From assembly GCF_000718305.1 (NCBI RefSeq), contig NZ_JOFQ01000008.1, positions 62,001 through 126,000 of the forward strand: a stretch of DNA of 64,000 nucleotides, in the 5' to 3' direction. Shown here in pieces: positions 55,051 through 63,800 of the stretch. The notes beneath the pieces are model-generated. The model was given only the letters and a program-made list of their open reading frames with translations. It ran no database searches and was not told the origin of the DNA. The stretch is from Streptomyces niger (GTDB lineage Bacteria; Actinomycetota; Actinomycetes; Streptomycetales; Streptomycetaceae). Within the stretch, counting starts at the first letter, position 1. The number at the start of each line of letters is the position of its first letter. A program made the translations under genes and the position numbers.

Positions 55051-55296
55051 TCAGAGGAGGCTGATGCCGCCGAGGTCGTAGTCGAAGTAGTGGTGGTGGT
55101 GACCCCAGCCGTGGTCCCAGCCGTGATCCCAGCCGTGGTCCCAGCAGCTGTGGGACCAGCAGGGCCAGGTCGCCGAGGCGGACGTCGGGGCGGCAGCGGC
55201 CTCTTGCGACTGTGCCGAGGCCACGCCGGAGAGCGGGACAACGGCTGCCGCCGTGAGCGCGGCGGTGGCGGCGAAGCGTCCGATGAACTTGCGCAT
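55051..55296 (-). CDS. Secreted Trp/Asp/His-Gly repeat peptide
   Basis: 81 residues. Signal peptide MRKFIGRFAATAALTAAAVVPLSGVASA. The mature part ends in three tandem WDHG units followed by WGHHHHYFDYDLGGISLL, with two Cys in WPCWSHSCWD just before. Nine or so His/Asp/Cys side chains in 25 residues could bind a transition metal, but this is a guess. The family is not recognised. Ribosome binding site GAAGGAGAG. Convergent with chaplin 3. Confidence 0.7.
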   Translation of the reverse strand: MRKFIGRFAATAALTAAAVVPLSGVASAQSQEAAAAPTSASATWPCWSHSCWDHGWDHGWDHGWGHHHHYFDYDLGGISLL

Positions 55297-55959
55297 GGTC
55301 TCTCTCCTTCTGCGCAGAAATGGGACACAAGAATGATGACAGCCGCACACTGTTCGACGCTCGTCCAGCCCTACTAATAACTCCGGTGGGGGAATCCGGT
55401 GGCCGCCTTCTCGCGCACTTTGCCACCCGGCGTTATGGTGCCCCGAAAAACGGCGGCGCTTGACCTTTCAACTGAACGGCCGAATACGGCACCCGATCGG
55501 CCGATCGCCCCGGAAAAATAATGCCCGAAGGATTCGGAAGCCCGCATCGCGCGGCAGGACGCCGGCGAGGGGTCGCCGCCGGGTACGTGAGTCGGCTCCG
55601 GCGGCGACCGTGCGCGAGAAGGCGTGGCTCCCCGTCCGCGTCTTCTGGCGCTGTTTTCGCCCGTCACCGGCCGCCGGGAGCGCGGGATGACCCCGACGGG
55701 ACAAGTCCGGGAGGGCGGGGCCGGAAGACCGCGACGTCGCCGCAGACTCGGCGGATCTCCGGCCGTTCATGGGCCCGGATGACGATCTCGGGGGCTCGGA
55801 GATCCACTGCTGCACGCCGTACCGGGAGGTGTGGTGCCCACTGCCGGTACGGAACTTCCGTACGGCTCCGAGGCTAGAACCTCCGCCCCGCTGCCGGAAA
55901 GCCCCATTCACGACAGCCTGCCGCTGCCCGGCTCGCCGCCCGGCCGGGCAGACGGTCAC
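55297..55959. other. Gap without convincing gene
   Basis: Long open frames exist on both strands but none has family character. A 45-codon minus-strand stretch (VDLRAPEIVIRAHERPEIRRVCG) between about 55670 and 55810 reads weakly like protein; it has no start signal. GC-rich stem at 55925-55950 is the PRC-gene terminator. Confidence 0.4.
55925..55950 (-). terminator. Terminator of the PRC-barrel gene
   Basis: Eight-bp GC stem (TGCCCGGC) with a 10-nt loop, 10 nt past the stop. Confidence 0.6.
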
Positions 55960-56871
55960 TCAGCGGTCGCGCTCCTCGGGCCGGCGGGTCCGTTCGGCCT
56001 GCCCGGTCCGGTCGTGCTCCTCGGGCAGATCGGTCTCGATCTCCTCCTTGCGGACCTCGCCCCGGACGGTCTCCTCGTCGGTGCGCTCCTCGGTCGTCAG
56101 ACGGACCCGCTCCACCGGTACGGTCTCGGTCTCCACCACCGGCCGCTCCTCGTGCAGCGTCACCTCGTGCTCGGCCTCGGAGATGTCCGGCCCGGCCATC
56201 GCCGCGTCACGATTGGCCTCGGTGATCGGTTCCCGTTCGATACGGGCCTCTTCGTGCCGCACCGGAACGGTCCGCTGGACCTCCTCGGTGACCACGTACT
56301 TGCGCAGCCGCGCGCGCCCCGCCTCCCGGCGCTCGGTCCCGGTGCGCAGCCGCTCCTCGGAGCGCGTCATCGCGTCGTCGGTGGACTCTCCTGCGACCGC
56401 GGGCCCGGTGGCGGCGGGGCCTCCGGCCTCGGCGGTGGGCTCCTCGGTCACGGGTCCCGGTGCCGCGGCCGCGGCAGACCGCTCGGCATCCGGCCGCGCA
56501 GTGCCCGGGCGGCTGCCTTCCGCCGGCTGCGCGGACCACTGTTCCGCCTTCTCGTCGACGAGGCCGTAGTGCACGAACAGCCGCTCCTCGTCGGACGGGG
56601 ACAGATGCCCGCCGGCGTCCACGTCGACGTGCGGGGCGTCCTTGACCGTGCTCTTGGGGTACGGCACCTCCAGGTGGTCCTGAACGACAGTGGCTTCCAG
56701 AGTGGGCACGAAGGTCTCCTTCGTACCGAACAGACCGGTCCTGACGGTGACCCAGTCGGGCCGGCCCGTCAGGTCGTCGAAGAAGATGTGCTTGGCGTCG
56801 CCGATCTTGTTGCCCTCGGCGTCGTAGACCGGGTGGTCCAGCACCACGGGTATCTGCTCCTGGGTGATCAC
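55960..56871 (-). CDS. PRC-barrel and DUF2382 (YsnF/AvaK-type) stress-related protein
   Basis: 303 residues. An N-terminal PRC-barrel (PVYDAEGNKIGDAKHIFFDDLTGRPDWVTVRTGLFG, in parts, about 12-95), a Pro/Ala-rich linker (about 115-180) and a charged DUF2382 repeat region (LRKYVVTEEVQRTVPVRHEEARIEREPI, about 190-300). Members rise in general stress or on UV in related bacteria. GTG 56871 is 6 nt after AAGGAGG; GTG 56877 overlaps that site. Single-gene unit. Confidence 0.9.
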   Translation of the reverse strand: MITQEQIPVVLDHPVYDAEGNKIGDAKHIFFDDLTGRPDWVTVRTGLFGTKETFVPTLEATVVQDHLEVPYPKSTVKDAPHVDVDAGGHLSPSDEERLFVHYGLVDEKAEQWSAQPAEGSRPGTARPDAERSAAAAAPGPVTEEPTAEAGGPAATGPAVAGESTDDAMTRSEERLRTGTERREAGRARLRKYVVTEEVQRTVPVRHEEARIEREPITEANRDAAMAGPDISEAEHEVTLHEERPVVETETVPVERVRLTTEERTDEETVRGEVRKEEIETDLPEEHDRTGQAERTRRPEERDR

Positions 56872-57325
56872 TTTCACCCTCCTTGTCTTGGCCTGACCGC
56901 ATCCGCGTAACCGGCGCCCGAGACCGGAAACAGGGATGCGCGGACCGAAGCGGCCACAACCGGGGCTGCTGTTCCGCCGCCCTCGCGTCCGGCCGCGCCC
57001 AACGGTGCCGAGGCAGCCGCAAGCGCACCGCCGGGCGCTCCATCCGCCCAGCTCGGACGCCTTCCGACCACCGCCCGGGACACACCGCGCACACCAGCCG
57101 TCTACGCGACGCCGCACAACGAGAAGCCCACATCGCGTCACCGGTAGGGGCAGCAAGAAGCGGACGCCCGGCCGCCAGATGCCGAGGGGCCGGGTCCCCC
57201 GACGAACCCTGCCGGACCGGCCCTTCCGGCCCCACGACACGACGCAGCGCACTCCCTGCGACCGGCTCAAGACGCAGAAGAGCGGGCGCCCACCGGCGAT
57301 CCCGCTGCCGCATCCGATAACGGAA
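56872..57325. other. Gap upstream of the PRC gene
   Basis: No gene. Overlapping long minus-strand frames are GC shadow. The promoter of the PRC gene is expected here but no consensus element was found. Confidence 0.4.
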
Positions 57326-57359
57326 GAAGCCCCAGGTCACGGATGTGACCTGGGGCTTC
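57326..57359 (-). terminator. tRNA-Thr terminator
   Basis: A perfect 15-bp stem (GAAGCCCCAGGTCAC and complement) with a GGAT loop, about 10 nt beyond the tRNA 3' end. Confidence 0.85.
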
Positions 57360-57368
57360 CCCTCGCCG

Positions 57369-57442
57369 AGCCGCCTAAGGGAATCGAACCCTTGACCTAC
57401 GCATTACGAGTGCGTCGCTCTGGCCGACTGAGCTAAGGCGGC
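57369..57442 (-). tRNA. tRNA-Thr (anticodon CGU)
   Basis: Read on the minus strand it folds into a cloverleaf: acceptor GCCGCCT/AGGCGGC, D arm with AGCTCAGTCGG, anticodon arm with loop CTCGTAA giving anticodon CGT, T arm with GGTTCGATTCC. CCA is not encoded (discriminator T). Threonine by anticodon. Confidence 0.96.
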
Positions 57443-57512
57443 GTGGTGCGCGGCCCAGTCTACACATGGCGGAGGGGTGGTTCGTAATCGACTTCGGCGG
57501 CGGTAGGCGAGG

Positions 57513-59105
57513 TCAGGAGCAGCGCTTGTTCTTGGCGGGCGGGGTGCCCTCCAGGAGGTAGGTGTTCACGGCGGTGTCGATGCAGTCGCTGCCGCGACCG
57601 TACGCGGTGTGGCCGTCGCCCTCGTACGTCAGCAGGCGTCCCGACGAGAGCTGGGACGCCAGGCCGCGGGCCCACGGGTACGGGGTCGCGGGGTCGCGGG
57701 TGGTGCCGACGACGAGGATCGGGGCGGCGCCCTTCGCCTCGATGCGGTGCGCCTCCCCGGTGGCCTTCACGGGCCAGTACGCGCAGTTCAGCGGGGACCA
57801 CGCGAAGTTCTCGCCGAAGACCGGGGAGGCCTTGCGGAAGGCGGGGAGCGCGGCTTCGACCTGTGCGGGCGAGGAGAAGGCGGGCGGCAGGTCGAGGCAG
57901 TTCACCGCGGGGTTGGCGAACATCTGGTTGGCGTAGCTGCCGTCCGGTTCCCGCTCGTAGTACGAATCGGAGAGGGCGAGCAGGCCGCTGCCGTCGCCCT
58001 TCTGCGCCTTGGCGAGATACTCGCGCAACAGTGGCCAGGCCGCCTGGTCGTACATGGCGGCGATCACGCCGCTGGTCGCCAGGGACTCGGTGAGCTTGCG
58101 GCTCTCCCCCGTGGCGACGGGGTGCGCGTCCAGGCGCCGGAAGAAGGCGGAGAGCCGCTTGCCGGCATCCGCAGTGCTCTTGGTGCCGAGCGGGCAGTCG
58201 CGCTTCTTGATGCAGTCGGCGGCGAAGGACGTGAAGGCGGTGTTGAAGCCGGCGGTCTGGTCCTCGTTGAGCTGCCGCGAGGTGAGCGAGGGGTCCATCG
58301 CGCCGTCCAGCACGAGCCGGCCGACGCGGGAGGGATACAGGCCGGCGTACGTCGCGCCGAGGAAGGTGCCGTACGAAGCGCCCACGTAGGTGAGCTTCCG
58401 GTCGCCGAGGACGGCCCGGAAGATGTCCATGTCGCGCGCGGCCTCGACGGTCGAGACGTGGCCGAGCACCTTGCCGGAGCGGGACTTGCAGCCGTCCGCG
58501 AAGTTCTTGAAGGCGGTGGTGAGCTTCTTCTGCTCCGCCTTGTCGTCCGGGGTCTGGTCGACCTGCGTGTACGCGTCCATCCGCTGGTCCGAGAGGCAGC
58601 GCACCGGTTCGCTGCGGGCGACGCCGCGCGGGTCCATCGCGACCATGTCGTACCGGGCCTTCACGGCGGCCGGCTCCGGTGCGTACTGCTGGAGGTAGTT
58701 GATCGCGGAGGCGCCGGGACCGCCCGGGTCGACCATCAGGGAGCCGAGCCGCTTGCCGGGGCCGGTGGCCTTCTTACGGGAGACGGCGAGCTCCAGGTCG
58801 GTGGCGCGGCTGGGCTTCGCGTAATCGAGGGGCGCCCTGAGGGTGGCGCACCGGAAGCCCTTGGGGCCGCAGGAGCGCCAGGTCAGCTTCTGGTCGTAGT
58901 ACGGGCGCAGGGCTGCCGGCACGGCCGCGGGCAGGGGTTCCAGGGCCTTGGACGCCTTGTCGCTGTCCGGGCGCGCGTCGGGACCGTTCTGGGCCGGGGA
59001 GGCGACGGTGTCGCCGTCCGTGCTCGCGGACGAGCTGCAGGAGACGAGCAGCGCGGCGGCCGCGAGCAGGGCGCCGGAGGTACGAAGCAGACGGCTGGTG
59101 TCCAT
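57513..59105 (-). CDS. Tripeptidyl aminopeptidase-like alpha/beta hydrolase lipoprotein
   Basis: 530 residues. Lipobox LVSC at about residue 20 (MDTSRLLRTSGALLAAAALLVSCSSS). The catalytic Ser lies in YVGASYGTFLGATYAGLYP (about 240), with TGxR-like catalytic DPATPYPWA and late GDGHTAYGRGSDCID (His about 507). The C-terminal Cys-rich TAP-like region is typical of Streptomyces SlpD/SlpE/TAP enzymes that cleave tripeptides or peptide precursors outside the cell. ATG 59105 with GAGGGACC. Anchored by lipid; substrate unassigned. Confidence 0.9.
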   Translation of the reverse strand: MDTSRLLRTSGALLAAAALLVSCSSSASTDGDTVASPAQNGPDARPDSDKASKALEPLPAAVPAALRPYYDQKLTWRSCGPKGFRCATLRAPLDYAKPSRATDLELAVSRKKATGPGKRLGSLMVDPGGPGASAINYLQQYAPEPAAVKARYDMVAMDPRGVARSEPVRCLSDQRMDAYTQVDQTPDDKAEQKKLTTAFKNFADGCKSRSGKVLGHVSTVEAARDMDIFRAVLGDRKLTYVGASYGTFLGATYAGLYPSRVGRLVLDGAMDPSLTSRQLNEDQTAGFNTAFTSFAADCIKKRDCPLGTKSTADAGKRLSAFFRRLDAHPVATGESRKLTESLATSGVIAAMYDQAAWPLLREYLAKAQKGDGSGLLALSDSYYEREPDGSYANQMFANPAVNCLDLPPAFSSPAQVEAALPAFRKASPVFGENFAWSPLNCAYWPVKATGEAHRIEAKGAAPILVVGTTRDPATPYPWARGLASQLSSGRLLTYEGDGHTAYGRGSDCIDTAVNTYLLEGTPPAKNKRCS

Positions 59106-59348
59106 GGGTACGGTCCCTCGGTCGGCGGCGGGCGGCACATGGCTCGGTGACTGTTCGTGACCAATGGTGACAGTTGGCGACAGCTCTGGGGAGCGTATCC
59201 GTACCGCTGCGCTCGCGCCCGGCCTATTGCCCTCGTCCGAGTGACTTCAGCCGCCCGGTGGGCACCGCCCGGCCACATCGACGGGGCACGGGGTGGCCGG
59301 CCGGGAGCCCGTACGTGCGCCACGGCCGACCCCTGCGCGTGCGGACGC

Positions 59349-60584
59349 TCAACTCGCTCGGAGGGCGGCTGTCATGGCTTCGACGGCCAGGAGCGGTGCC
59401 ACGTTGCGGTCCAGGGCCCGGCGGCAGGCGAGGACCGCTTCTATGCGGCGCAGGGTGCGCTCGGCGGTGGAGCCGGTGGCGATGCGCTGGACGCTGTCCC
59501 GTACGTCCTCGTTGGCCAGCTCGACGGCGCTGCCGAGCTGGAGCGCCAGGACGTCGCGGTAGAAGCCCGTCAGATCGCTGAGGGCGAGGTCCAGGCTGTC
59601 GCGCTGGGTACGCGTGGAGCGCCGCTTCTGCTTGTCCTGCAGGTCCTTCATCACGCCCGCCGTACCGCGCGGCAGCCGGCCGCCCGTCCCGGCAGCGGCG
59701 CCCAGCGCGGCCCGCAGCTCCTCGGTCTCCTTGGCGTCGACCTCCTCGGCGACCTGCTTGGCGTCCTCCCCCGCCGCGTCGATCAGCTCCTGCGCGGACC
59801 TGAGGCAGCCGCCGATGTCGTCGATCCGGAGCGGCAGCTTGAGGACGGCGGCGCGGCGGGCGCGGGCCCGCTCGTCCGTCGCCAGCCGGCGGGCCCGGCC
59901 GATGTGCCCCTGGGTGGCGCGCGCCGCGGCACCGGCGGCGGCCGGCTCGATGCCGTCCCGCCGCACCAGCATGTCGGCCACGGCCGACGTGGCGGGCGTC
60001 CGCAGCGTCAGCAGGCGGCAGCGCGAGCGGATGGTGGGCAGCACGTCCTCGATGGACGGCGCGCAGAGCAGCCAGACCGTGCGCGGCGCGGGCTCCTCGA
60101 CGGCCTTCAGGAGGACGTTGCCCGCGCCCTCGGTGAGGCGGTCGGCGTCCTCCAGGACGATCACCTGCCAGCGGCCGCCGGCCGGCGACATGGAGGCCCG
60201 GCGGACCAGGTCGCGGGTCTCCTTCACGCCGATGGACAGCAGGTCCGTACGGACCACCTCGACGTCGGCGTGCGTCCCGACCATCGCGGTGTGGCAGCCG
60301 TCGCAGAAGCCGCAGCCGGGGGCGCCGCCGAGGGCGCGGTCGGGACTCACGCACTGCAGCGCGGCCGCGAAGGCACGCGCCGCGGTGGACCGGCCGGAGC
60401 CGGGCGGCCCGGTGAAGAGCCAGGCGTGCGTCATCCTGGACGCGCTCATGGAGGCCGGCGCGGACTCGGACACCGCAGCGCGCCCCGCCTCCTCGACCGT
60501 GACCAGGGCGTCCGCGTCGCGCGCCGCGGCGGCGAGCTGATCCGTCACCCGCTCCTGGCCCACCAGGTCGTCCCACACCGCCAT
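59349..60584 (-). CDS. holB: DNA polymerase III subunit delta'
   Basis: 411 residues of the clamp-loader delta' type. P-loop-like LFTGPPGSGRSTAARAFA (about 54-72, Arg in place of the usual Lys), zinc motif CGFCDGCH, DADRLTEGAGNVLLKAVEEP and SRC motif TIRSRCRLLTLR (about 175-186). The subunit helps load the sliding clamp. ATG 60584 has GGAGCGG. Upstream tmk is separated by 267 nt and a terminator, the typical arrangement. Confidence 0.94.
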   Translation of the reverse strand: MAVWDDLVGQERVTDQLAAAARDADALVTVEEAGRAAVSESAPASMSASRMTHAWLFTGPPGSGRSTAARAFAAALQCVSPDRALGGAPGCGFCDGCHTAMVGTHADVEVVRTDLLSIGVKETRDLVRRASMSPAGGRWQVIVLEDADRLTEGAGNVLLKAVEEPAPRTVWLLCAPSIEDVLPTIRSRCRLLTLRTPATSAVADMLVRRDGIEPAAAGAAARATQGHIGRARRLATDERARARRAAVLKLPLRIDDIGGCLRSAQELIDAAGEDAKQVAEEVDAKETEELRAALGAAAGTGGRLPRGTAGVMKDLQDKQKRRSTRTQRDSLDLALSDLTGFYRDVLALQLGSAVELANEDVRDSVQRIATGSTAERTLRRIEAVLACRRALDRNVAPLLAVEAMTAALRAS

Positions 60585-60737
60585 TGCCGCTCCGCCGTCC
60601 TGTCCGTGTCTGCCGTGCACCGTCGCCCGCCGTGCCGCCGCCGATGGCGGTCACGTACGTGTACGGATGTCGCGCCGCCGCCCCGGGTGGCCCGTCGCCT
60701 TCCATTGTGGTGGACGGGACCGACATCCCGGACCGCC

Positions 60738-60746
60738 TGTGGACAA
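60738..60746 (+). promoter_or_regulatory. DnaA-box-like 9-mer
   Basis: TGTGGACAA is the complement of TTGTCCACA, the Streptomyces DnaA-box form. It is single, so an origin is not implied. Confidence 0.3.
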
Positions 60747-60794
60747 CCCCGGCCGAAGGAGCCCGCCGGAGGTTCCGGAAAGCCGACCGGAAAA

Positions 60795-60835
60795 GCCCCG
60801 GCCCCCGGCACGCCGTACGCGCCAGGGGCCGGGGC
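60795..60835 (-). terminator. Terminator of the tmk fusion gene
   Basis: An 11-bp perfect stem (GCCCCGGCCCC and complement) with a 19-nt loop just past the stop at 60852. Confidence 0.75.
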
Positions 60836-60851
60836 CCGGAAACAGGGCAGG

Positions 60852-63800
60852 TCAGCGGCGGCCCCAGTGGCCGCGCTGCTCCTTCTCTTCCGTCTCTTCC
60901 GTGTCGCGCGGGCCGAGCAGTTCGTCCGCGAGGGTCGGGAGGTCGTCCAGCGGGGTCTCCTCGGCCCACTCCGGGCGTCGGCGGCCGGCCGGCCGCGGCT
61001 GCTGCTGCTCGTACTGAGGGTGCGGCTGCTGCGGCGCGTACGACTCGTACGGCGACTGACCGGCGGGCCGGCCGTGGGTCGGCAGGCCGGTCGCCGGGTC
61101 GATCTGCGGCAACTCGGCCGTGCGCTCGACGCTCGACTCGCCCGCGGGCCGCCGCGTACCGCCCTCGTCCGGGCGGAACATCCACGACGGCACCCGGTCC
61201 TCCGGGCCCTCGGAACGCACGGGCGGCAGAACGGCGGTCTCGTCGGCCGCGCGGCTCCGGTCGGCGTCCTCGGGCCGTACGGACGGCAGGACGGCCGTCT
61301 CGTCGGCCGCGCCGGCGCCCGCGGTGGGCGCCCGCCGGCCGTCACCGGACCCGTCGTCGTCCGCGGCCGCCTCGGGCTGCGGCAGCACCGCGGTCTCTTC
61401 GGAGTCGAAGCCGGTCCGGTCGTCCCGGTCCGCGGCGTCCGCGGCGTCCGCGGCGTCCGCGCCGGAACGGGGCGCGTTGCCGAAGCCGGGCGCCGCCTCC
61501 TTGCGCATCTCCACCCGCGGCGTCCCGCCGGGCACGGTCTCCGCCGCGTCCGAAGCGGTACCCCGCGTGTCCGCCTGCGGCTCCTTGCGCATGCTGATGA
61601 CCGGCGTCTCGGTCGTCGGCGCGTCGGCGTCGTGCACGCCCTCGGCGGCCGAGGCCGCGGCGAGCCGCGCCTGCTCGGTGCGGAGCAGCGCCTCCTCCGC
61701 CTTGCGCTGCTTCTCCAGGCGACGCTCCTCGGCCTCCTGGCGGAGCCGCTTCTCCTCCTCGTGCTGGCGGCGCAGCCGCTCCTGCTCGGCCTTGCGCGCG
61801 GCCTCCTCGGCCTCCCGGCGCTTGCGCTCCTCCTCGGCCTGGCGGCGGGCCTCCTCGGCACGCTGCCGGGCCTCCTCCGCCTGCCGCGCCGCCTCGCGCG
61901 CCTTGGCCGCCTCGATCTCGCGGCGCTTGCGCTCCTCCTCCTCGGCGCGCAGCCGGGCCAGCTGCTCCTGGCGCTCGCGCTCCTGCCGCTCCTCCTCGGC
62001 CTTGCGCGCCGCCTCTTCCTCGGCCTTCTTGCGGGCCGCCTCCTCGGCGGCCTTGCGGGCCTCGGCCTGGGCCTCGACCTCGGTCTCGGAGAGCGGCAGC
62101 ACCTGGTCCAGGCGGTGCCGTACGACGGTGGTGACGGCCTCGGGCTCCTGGCCGGCGTTCACGACCAGGTAGCGCGCCGGGTCGGCGGCGGCGAGGGCGA
62201 GGAAGCCGTTGCGCACCCGCTCGTGGAACTCGGCGGGCTCGGACTCCAGCCGGTCCGGCGCCTCCGTGAAGCGCTCGCGCGCGGTCTCCGGGGAGACATC
62301 CAGCAGGACCGTGAGGTGCGGGACGAGGCCGTCGGTGGCCCAGCGGGAGATGCGGGCGATCTCGGTGGGGGCGAGGTTGCGGCCCGCGCCCTGGTACGCC
62401 ACCGAGGAGTCGATGTACCGGTCGGTGATGACGACGGCGCCGCGCTCCAGGGCGGGCCGGATCACGCTGTTCACGTGCTCGGCGCGGTCCGCGGCGAACA
62501 TCAGGGCCTCGGCCCGGTCCGACAGGCCGGAGGTGGACACGTCCAGGATGATCGAGCGCAGCCGCTTGCCGATGGCGGTGGCGCCCGGCTCCCGGGTCAC
62601 CACGACCTCGTGGCCCTTGGCCCTTATCCAGTCGGCGAGCGCCTCGACCTGGGTGGACTTGCCGGCCCCGTCGCCGCCCTCCAGGGCGATGAAGAAGCCG
62701 GTCGCGGCCGGGGCCTCAGCCGGGTCGCCGCCGCGCAGCGCCTCGCGCAGGTCGCGGCGGAGCGGTACGCCCTGCCGGTCGTCGGTCTTGCCGAGCACCC
62801 ACGCGGCGACCGGCAGCAGCAGCGCGCCGACGAGCATCAGCGTGAACGCGGCGCCGCCGTGCGCGAAGACGAACGAGCCGGTACCGAGGTGGTGCGGGCC
62901 GATGGCGGCGGCCAGCAGCGGGCCGACGATCGCGGCGGGGGCGACGGCGAGCCGCACGACGGCGTGCAGGTGCTCGGTCGTACGGGAGGTCCGGAACTCC
63001 TCGGCCTCCTGGTCGAGCAGGACGTGCCCGGTGTTGGCCGCGACGCCGGCGCTCACGCCGGCGAGCAGGGCCAGCAGCAGGACCGTGGTCGGGTCGGGGA
63101 CCAGGCCCATGGCCAGCAGCGCGAGGCCGGTGACGGCGACGGCGAGGGCGAGCAGCCGGCGGCGCGAGAAGCCGGGCAGGATCTTGCCGGCGCCGCGGAT
63201 GCCGAGGACCGGGCCGCCGCTGAGGGCCAGCACGAAGAGGGCGAAGCCGACCGGGCCGCCCCCGAGGTCGCGTACGTGCAGGACGCTGAGCGCGACGGCG
63301 GCGGCGATCGCGGCGGCGACCGCCGCGCAGGCCAGCACGAGGAGCGGGATGGCGCCCGTACGCCCCTTGTCGACGCCCGTGCCGCTCTTGGGCCGGCGCA
63401 GGCCCTCAAGGGGCGAGCGCGGACGCGGCGTACGGGAGCCGGGGAACGCGAGGAAGTACAGGATCGAGACGGACGCGGCGAACAGGCCGGCGGCCACGTA
63501 CGAGCCGAGGGCCGCCTGGTGGGTGTGGAACCACGCGATGCCCGCGCCCAGGGCGTTGCCGAGGAGGGTGACGAGCAGCAGGCCGGCGGCGGCGATGGGC
63601 AGCGACACGAAGCCGGTGCGCAGGAAGAGCCGGCGCAGCGCGTCGTGGTGGTCCGGCTGCGGTCTCACGGCGTCGCCCTCGGCGGGCGGCGCGGGCAGCA
63701 GCGCGGGGGCCGCGCTCTCCCGGCACACCGTCCAGAAGCGCTCGGCGACGCCGGTCACGAAGGCCGTGATCAGCACGCAGGCCAGGGCGTTGTCCGGGAG

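Noticed and set aside
55468..55959. 163-codon minus-strand frame in the gap before the PRC gene
   Set aside because: No ribosome binding site, no domain or signal, Ser/Arg/Gly-biased composition.
56936..57436. Plus-strand frame running into the tRNA-Thr gene
   Set aside because: It overlaps the tRNA and is Arg/Pro-rich noise.
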